NCBI GenBank assembly: GCA_017965425.1
Contig: JAGCPY010000009.1
Span: forward strand, 1-36,971
Direction: 5' to 3'
Origin: Bacteroidaceae bacterium
Lineage (GTDB): Bacteria > Bacteroidota > Bacteroidia > Bacteroidales > Bacteroidaceae
Length of the DNA: 36,971 nt
Of this stretch, positions 33,001-36,971 are shown piece after piece. Within the stretch, counting starts at the first letter, position 1. Every line of letters begins with the position of its first letter. Both the position numbers and the translations under genes were made by a program. The notes under the pieces were generated by a model. It ran no database searches. It was not told the DNA's origin and was given only the letters and a program-made list of their open reading frames with translations.

Positions 33001-33910
33001 GCTCGAAGACCTCAACTTTGGTTTCATGCGCGGACGGCAAAAGGTGGAGAAGCAAGTGTATCAGCAGTTTGAGAAGATGCTCATCACCAAACTCAACTAC
33101 TACGTTGACAAAAAGAAGGATGCCGATGCACTCGGTGGCTTGCTTCATGCCCTACAACTGACCAACAAATTTGAGAGCTTCGAAAAGCTGGGTAAACAAA
33201 GTGGATTCCTGTTCTATGTTCCCGCCTGGAATACCAGTAAGATTGACCCTGTAACAGGTTTTGTCAACTTGCTTAACCTCCACTATGAGACACGAGAGAA
33301 AGCAAGCCTGTTCTTCAGCAAGTTTGAGAGAATCTCTTTTAACGAAGAGAAGAATTGGTTTGAGTTTGTTCTTGACTATGGCAAGTTCACCACAAAAGCT
33401 GAAGGAACAAGGACAGCATGGACTCTTTGTACATTCGGTGAGCGTATAGAGACTTTCCGAGATCCACAAGCCAACCATCAATGGGGCAACAGAATTATGA
33501 ATCTGACACAAGCATTCAAAGACTTTTTCCGGGATAGCAACATTGACATCTACGGAAATTTGAAGGATCAAATCTGCTCCCAACAGAAAGCAAAGTTCTT
33601 CGAGCAACTGCTTCATCTGATGAAACTCTTGTTGCAAATGCGAAACAGCAAGAAGGATTCCACCTCGCCAGAAGACGATTACATTCTCTCGCCTGTAGCC
33701 GATGACAATGGCGTTTTCTACGATAGCCGTCACAGTAGTGAATCTCTTCCGAATGATGCAGACGCCAATGGGGCGTACAACATTGCCAGAAAAGGTCTTT
33801 GGATAATCAGGCAAATACAATCCGCTTCAGCTGACGAACGACCCAGCCTCACCTTATCAAACAAAGAGTGGCTTCATTTCGCTCAAACCAAGCCCTACCT
33901 CAATGATTGA
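30068..33910 (+). CDS. cas12a: Cas12a (Cpf1), type V-A CRISPR effector nuclease
   Basis: This crRNA-guided DNA nuclease has 1,280 residues, normal for Cas12a. Order: WED-I (TLRNSLIPIGETLE), REC lobe (NRANMY...STSIAYRLINQNLPVF near 175-200), WED-II/PI (SGW at 570-572), WED-III, RuvC and Nuc. RuvC residues are D887 (GIDRGER), E980 (VVLEDLNFGF) and D1232 (DADANGAY); Nuc R1192 lies in LQMRNS. The crRNA-processing residues H812, K821 and K840 match Fn H843, K852 and K869. The enzyme should therefore be active and self-processing. Oddities: the PAM-reading lysines of AsCas12a (K548, K607) align with Y576 and R633, and an AT-hook-like patch PRKRGRKP lies at 391-398. The stop overlaps the cas4 start (TGATG). 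Codon use is more AT-rich than in the neighbours. Confidence 0.98.
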   Translation: MNKFTNLYSVDITLRNSLIPIGETLENMTQRSYIEHDEQRAEAYKLVKGIIDDYHRAFIDSRLAHFELRVNSRGAFDSIEEFATLYNIRRDKKRDKEFTTVKKNLRKAISQQLTKCDAYGRIDKRELIREDLPYFIDSLDISEDEKEEKKKQVEQFAKFATYFSNFHTNRANMYVADEKSTSIAYRLINQNLPVFLDNMKVFAMLKAIGFEDELDAIYSDMEEKLNVQSLDELFQQDYYSMLLTQRQITVYNEVIGGRSEKDGKKVKGLNEYINSHNQDHPTARLPFLRPLYKQILSDRVSMSWLPEAFVSDEEMIHAINIFHQNIHPLLWGPMDDAGEPLKNILSQIDTFDTEHIFITNDSALTNISQRLFGQYNLITDALLKRLSQQTPRKRGRKPESDEAYEERIRKAFKAIKSFSIAEINESLKSYMEEETYKDVSSYFRAMDERNDEHVQQANIFNRIEHAYTEAKPFLNKQRASNSPYNQDDDAIKCIKALLEAYKTLQRFINPLVGSGEESSKDDMFYGEFMPIVEELKNITPLYNKVRNWLTRKPYSTEKFKICFDNSSFLSGWPQDYETKGGYIAEHNGLYYLFINEVRLNENQIGFLCDHPDEDNASRILLDFQKPDYRNIPRFFIRSKGDNFAPAVEKYGLPIASVIDIYDQGRFETEYRSINSDDYYRSLHKLIDYFKLGFTRHESYKHYTFQWKPTNEYNDISQFYHDVEVSCYQLKRIPINWNHLLELVRQGAVYLFQIYNKDFSTQSKGKGTPNLHTLYWRMLFDERNAQNLVYKLNGQAEIFFRHASIKPENKVVHKANRPIENKNPLRKPVKPNSSFPYEITKDKRYTLDHFEFHVPITMNFKSPGINNVNPIVIDKIRKGEITHVIGIDRGERHLLYLSLIDLKGKIIHQMTLNTISNQWAEGKIDTDYQKLLGQKEGNRLEARRNWKTIENIKELKEGYLSQAIHLIAQLMVENKAIVVLEDLNFGFMRGRQKVEKQVYQQFEKMLITKLNYYVDKKKDADALGGLLHALQLTNKFESFEKLGKQSGFLFYVPAWNTSKIDPVTGFVNLLNLHYETREKASLFFSKFERISFNEEKNWFEFVLDYGKFTTKAEGTRTAWTLCTFGERIETFRDPQANHQWGNRIMNLTQAFKDFFRDSNIDIYGNLKDQICSQQKAKFFEQLLHLMKLLLQMRNSKKDSTSPEDDYILSPVADDNGVFYDSRHSSESLPNDADANGAYNIARKGLWIIRQIQSASADERPSLTLSNKEWLHFAQTKPYLND

Positions 33911-34476
33911 TGGAAGAAGATTATATCTCCATTTCTACCCTCAATGACTTCATCTTTTGTCCGTATTCCATATACCTTCACAACGTATATGAGAATACGG
34001 ACGAAAGTCTCTTTCATGCGACTCCACAGACGCAAGGACGCATCGCGCACGAAACGGTCGATGAGAAGAAAAGCAGCACACGAAAGGATTTACTGCAAGC
34101 ACTACCCGTCTATTCAGAGAAATATGGACTGATGGGCAAGATAGATGTCTATAGCGTGAAAGAGAAATACCTCGTTGAGAGGAAATATCAACTCCGACAA
34201 ATCTATCAAGGACAAATCTATCAGCTATGGGCGCAGGCGTTTTGTTTACAGGAGATGGGGTATGACGTTGAGCGCATTGCTTTTTATGAAATATCCACCA
34301 AACGAACCATTCCTGTCAACCTGCCAACAATGAGGGACGTAGAACGCTTTGAACAGTTCCTTCACTCATTCCGCCACTACGACCTGACTCAACCTTTCTT
34401 TCCTAACCAGAACAAATGCCGCCACTGCGTCTATTGTAACCTTTGTGACAAAACGACAGAAGACAATGTTTACTAG
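33910..34476 (+). CDS. cas4: Cas4 nuclease of the adaptation module
   Basis: The product is 188 residues from the ATG at 33910, overlapping the cas12a stop by one base. RecB-family nuclease residues are present: H47 (GRIAHE), D79 (GKIDVY), E90 and K92 (VERKY) and the QGQIYQ motif. Iron-sulfur ligands are C17 (FIFCPYS) and a C-terminal cluster of cysteines at 170, 173, 176 and 179 (CRHCVYCNLC), one more than the usual three. Cas4 trims prespacers and helps choose those with a correct PAM. It works with Cas1-Cas2 encoded next to it. Confidence 0.96.
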   Translation: MEEDYISISTLNDFIFCPYSIYLHNVYENTDESLFHATPQTQGRIAHETVDEKKSSTRKDLLQALPVYSEKYGLMGKIDVYSVKEKYLVERKYQLRQIYQGQIYQLWAQAFCLQEMGYDVERIAFYEISTKRTIPVNLPTMRDVERFEQFLHSFRHYDLTQPFFPNQNKCRHCVYCNLCDKTTEDNVY

Positions 34477-35437
34477 TAAAGACGTACAATATAGAACCAT
34501 CTTTGTCATTAATTGCATCAAGGAGCGTAATCTTCGCGTCAGTAATGGAGAACTCCTTCTTGAAGAAGCAGAAGAAAAAAAGACACTCACCAAGATGCCT
34601 TTCCAGAAAATATTGGCACTCTTCGTCATTGGGCATATCTCTGTAACCACACCGCTCATCGAGAAATGTAAGAAGTTCAACGTGGCCTTGATTATCGTAA
34701 AGCCCAACCTACGCCCTGTTTTCTATTGGGCAGAGAGTGCTGAAGCCAACTTTCTATTAAGACAGAAACAGCATTTATTGCCTAAAGATAATTTGCATAT
34801 TGCCAAAGCATTACTTTCTAACAAGATTCGGAATCAAATAACTTTGCTCAACAATACGCGACGGAAAGACGTGCTCACTCAAAAAGCCATCCAGACCTGT
34901 TCCGATTGTCTGAAGCGTATTCCTGACGAACAAGAGTACCAAGCCTTGATGGGTTATGAAGGGTTTGCATCCAAAGCTTTCTTTGCTGCCTATTTTCAAG
35001 ACTTACATTGGAACGCCCGATGTCCACGAGCAAAATACGATGCCATCAACGTTACCTTAGATATTGGATATACCATCCTGTTCAACTTCATTGAATGTTT
35101 CTTACGTATGTTTGGTTTCGACCTTTATGTCGGTGTATTCCATCGCTTGTGGTTCAAACGTAAATCACTTGTCTGTGATGTGATGGAGCCATTCCGTTGT
35201 ATTATCGACCGTGCCGTGAGAACAGCATATCATCGCAAGCAATTCACGGAAAAGGACTTCACAGTAGAAAAAGGAGAGTATCGCCTCAAAAAAGAACGAT
35301 CTCAAGATTATTACAAGGTTTTTGTAGAAGCACTAATACCCCATAAAATGAATGTTTTTATGTTTGTTCAAGCCTACTACCGGGCATTTATGCGTAATGC
35401 TCCAACCCAAGCCTATCCTCAATTCACACTAGCATGA
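34466..35437 (+). CDS. cas1: Cas1 integrase
   Basis: The product is 323 residues from the ATG at 34466 (MFTSKDVQYRTIF). A GTG at 34445 would add seven residues, but homologous V-A Cas1 proteins start at MF.SKD, so the ATG is preferred. It overlaps cas4 by 11 bases. The catalytic metal ligands are E165 (MGYEGFASKAF), H226 (VGVFHRLW) and E241 with D238 nearby (VCDVMEPFR). With Cas2 it integrates new spacers at the leader end of the array. Confidence 0.97.
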   Translation: MFTSKDVQYRTIFVINCIKERNLRVSNGELLLEEAEEKKTLTKMPFQKILALFVIGHISVTTPLIEKCKKFNVALIIVKPNLRPVFYWAESAEANFLLRQKQHLLPKDNLHIAKALLSNKIRNQITLLNNTRRKDVLTQKAIQTCSDCLKRIPDEQEYQALMGYEGFASKAFFAAYFQDLHWNARCPRAKYDAINVTLDIGYTILFNFIECFLRMFGFDLYVGVFHRLWFKRKSLVCDVMEPFRCIIDRAVRTAYHRKQFTEKDFTVEKGEYRLKKERSQDYYKVFVEALIPHKMNVFMFVQAYYRAFMRNAPTQAYPQFTLA

Positions 35438-35706
35438 TGATGATTGTAAGTTACGATATTAAAGAAGACAAAGTCCGCAGCAAATTTGCCAAATTGCTGG
35501 AGAAGAATGGAGCTATCCGTCTCCAGTACTCTGTTTATGAGTTTAACAACACCAAGCGGATTTCGGACACACTTCTCTTGAAAATAGAACAGTTTGCAAA
35601 AGCCTTCACAGGAGCCGACAGCGTGATGATTATAGAAGGAAATGCCATCGAGATTAAGAAATATGGCAATGCCATCCACCGAGATCAAGATGTAGTTTTC
35701 TTATAG
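35434..35706 (+). CDS. cas2: Cas2, adaptation complex subunit
   Basis: The product is 90 residues with a ferredoxin-like pattern. The metal-site aspartate D8 is in MIVSYDI. It overlaps cas1 by four bases (ATGA). Three consecutive ATGs (35434, 35437, 35440) can start it; the first is used here. It bridges Cas1 dimers during spacer integration. The array leader begins directly after the stop. Confidence 0.96.
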   Translation: MMMIVSYDIKEDKVRSKFAKLLEKNGAIRLQYSVYEFNNTKRISDTLLLKIEQFAKAFTGADSVMIIEGNAIEIKKYGNAIHRDQDVVFL

Positions 35707-35886
35707 GCATATTATCTGCTGAATATTTCTTACTATACATCCAACTTATTCATTCTCTGCCTATTGTAAATGACTGATAGAAGAGGCGGGGTTTTCATTA
35801 ACATTCTTAAACAAATCTTTTTCTTAGATACTCTTTCACAATTAACATTTTATCTCTACCTTTGCAATGCATTTTGAATGTGCAGG
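35707..35886 (+). promoter_or_regulatory. CRISPR leader with array promoter
   Basis: This 180-base AT-rich stretch lies between cas2 and the first repeat. It contains TACCTTTG (35857-35864), a TAnnTTTG -7 element, so pre-crRNA should start near 35871, about 16 bases before repeat 1. The array can therefore be transcribed independently of the cas operon. Confidence 0.7.
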
Positions 35887-36558
35887 GGCTATAAGCCCTC
35901 AATAATTTCTACTATCGTAGATCAGAAAGTGACGCGACAAAAGAGATTGAGGCTATAAGCCCTCAATAATTTCTACTATCGTAGATAATAAGTACCCCTT
36001 CGTCGGTGCAGCGGGCTATAAGCCCTCAATAATTTCTACTATCGTAGATTCTACACCCTTTACTTTATCGCCCGTTTGGGCTATAAGCCCTCAATAATTT
36101 CTACTATCGTAGATGTTAAGGATGTTGACCCTGATAATAACGGCTATAAGCCCTCAATAATTTCTACTATCGTAGATTTGTAAAAATGACACAACTGTTC
36201 ATTTTGGCTATAAGCCCTCAATAATTTCTACTATCGTAGATCCGCGTCAAAAACATTGAGCGGTATGTCGGCTATAAGCCCTCAATAATTTCTACTATCG
36301 TAGATGCTTTGGCTGGTACACTTACAACAGCAGGCTATAAGCCCTCAATAATTTCTACTATCGTAGATCGGAAGGTGACGAAAACGGCGCCGACGGGCTA
36401 TAAGCCCTCAATAATTTCTACTATCGTAGATACGTATTCACGGTACAAATCGCAATATTGGCTATAAGCCCTCAATAATTTCTACTATCGTAGATATTCG
36501 TTGTTTCCTTCCCCGACACCCTCGGCTATAAGCCCTCAAAATTTCTACTATCGTAGAT
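35887..36558 (+). CRISPR. Type V-A CRISPR array, 11 repeats and 10 spacers
   Basis: Ten identical 36-bp repeats start at 35887, 35951, 36014, 36079, 36142, 36206, 36270, 36333, 36396 and 36460. An eleventh at 36524-36558 is 35 bp, with one T missing. Spacers are 28, 27, 29, 27, 28, 28, 27, 27, 28 and 28 bp. Each repeat begins GGCTATAAGCC and ends with the Cas12a handle, stem TCTAC/GTAGA with loop TATC, then T. The handle immediately precedes each spacer, so transcription is on the plus strand from the cas2 side. The degenerate repeat marks the old, distal end. No spacer has an obvious match elsewhere in this window. Confidence 0.99.
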
Positions 36559-36597
36559 GTGATGTGTGTCCCCCTATTTCGTTATCAGTCGTAGCCC

Positions 36598-36625
36598 GTC
36601 GCCCCCGTGGTGCGTGGATTGAAAC
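36598..36625 (+). repeat. Solitary type I-C-like CRISPR repeat
   Basis: The 28 bases begin GTCGCCCCCGTGG and end TGCGTGGATTGAAAC. The 5' GTCGC and the 3' GCGTGGATTGAAAC match the type I-C repeat consensus (normally about 32 bp, GTCGC...GCGTGGATTGAAAC); the central stem is shortened. It lies 39 bases after the last V-A repeat, about one spacer length for type I-C. No second copy or type I cas gene is in the window. Confidence 0.6.
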
Positions 36626-36673
36626 ATTGGTTGTGACGGTTGGGTTAGGTAGTCCAAAGTTACGAATTATAAT

Positions 36674-36691
36674 ACCTCAAAAACTTGAGGT
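36674..36691 (+). terminator. Hairpin downstream of the CRISPR array, possible terminator
   Basis: A perfect 7-bp stem ACCTCAA/TTGAGGT around loop AAAC is followed by TTC. It may end the pre-crRNA transcript. The U-tract is weak. From here to about 36840 nothing else was recognised. Confidence 0.4.
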
Positions 36692-36858
36692 TTCAATTAC
36701 ATCTGCAATTGTCATAGGAATAATGGATCGTTTGTAACTTGTCGTTTTGCAGCCATAAAGGTTTAAAGTAATTCACACTCCAGGATTTTTCAGGCATATT
36801 TCTTATACCGAACTCACGTTAAAAAACACGTTTCATTCCACATCTTTTCACGATTTTC

Positions 36859-36954
36859 CGTGAACGTATAGACGAGTCTGTGAGAAGGTGTACACCTTCC
36901 GACTTTTAGATGCATACACATGAAAAGTGTCAAAAAAAGCCTCAATCCCTCACC
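36859..36954 (-). repeat. Second copy of the intergenic repeat module, running to the window end
   Basis: On the minus strand the order is GGTGAGGGATTGAGG (36940-36954), GGAAGGTGTACAC (36888-36900) and ACGTTCACG (36859-36867). These blocks recur in the same order at 13115-13258 on the plus strand. GAAGGTGTACACCTTC (36884-36899) is a perfect 16-bp palindrome. The element may continue beyond the window. Confidence 0.5.
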
Positions 36955-36971
36955 GATGGTGATAAGATGCA

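Noticed and set aside
29954-36558. tracrRNA or scoutRNA gene for the CRISPR system
   Set aside because: No anti-repeat was seen near the cas genes or array. Cas12a processes its own crRNA and needs none; its processing residues are present.
36501-36737. 78-codon open frame containing RRPRGAWIET
   Set aside because: It runs through the last CRISPR spacer and repeat and the I-C-like repeat. The RGAWIET string is the translation of that repeat, a known artefact.

Overview
The window looks like a piece of a Prevotella-type Bacteroidales chromosome. The evidence is: many promoter -7 elements of the Bacteroidetes type TAnnTTTG, almost no Shine-Dalgarno sites, a BspA-type leucine-rich-repeat surface protein, Bacteroidetes-restricted families (DUF3078, DUF4348), lipoprotein signal peptides and C-ending codon use in the housekeeping genes. 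No rRNA or tRNA gene was seen.

Layout. 1-5074 (minus): the 5' part of a giant secreted BspA-like LRR protein with EF-hand-like inserts. 5075-5941: a gene-free stretch holding a promoter, a candidate non-coding transcript with its own terminator, and a 170-bp nested palindrome. 5942-9302 (minus): a TPR protein and an ABC-type solute-binding lipoprotein with overlapping ends. 9409-11425 (minus): pgk and nth, each with its own promoter. 11574-12758 (plus): an outer-membrane-type protein. 12759-13276: a repeat-filled gap with a 307-bp element bounded by perfect 23-bp inverted repeats. 13277-15196 (minus): murB with an upstream DUF4348 lipoprotein. 15337-19291 (plus): pheS, an ABC ATPase, then aguB and aguA, which convert agmatine to putrescine. 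19242-21914 (minus): a UPF0371/DUF1846 protein, a candidate small RNA and a BadF-type sugar kinase. 22063-29596 (plus): DUF3078 protein, engB, yidC, an S9 peptidase lipoprotein and a fucO-like iron dehydrogenase.

From about 29950 to 36560 the base and codon use become AT-richer and a complete type V-A CRISPR-Cas system follows: cas12a-cas4-cas1-cas2, all overlapping by 1-11 bases, a leader with its own promoter, and an array of 11 repeats and 10 spacers (27-29 bp). The left edge abuts what looks like the 3' stub of a host gene. Beyond the array lies a lone repeat of type I-C character.

Main point of interest. All nuclease and crRNA-processing residues of Cas12a are present, but both PAM-reading lysines (AsCas12a K548 and K607) are replaced, by Tyr576 and Arg633. 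K607R is one half of the engineered AsCas12a 'RR' PAM-variant, so this is a natural Cas12a with probably shifted PAM preference. Other points are two promoter-plus-terminator transcripts without ORFs, and a REP-like palindrome family, two copies of which lie inside the N-terminal coding regions of genes.
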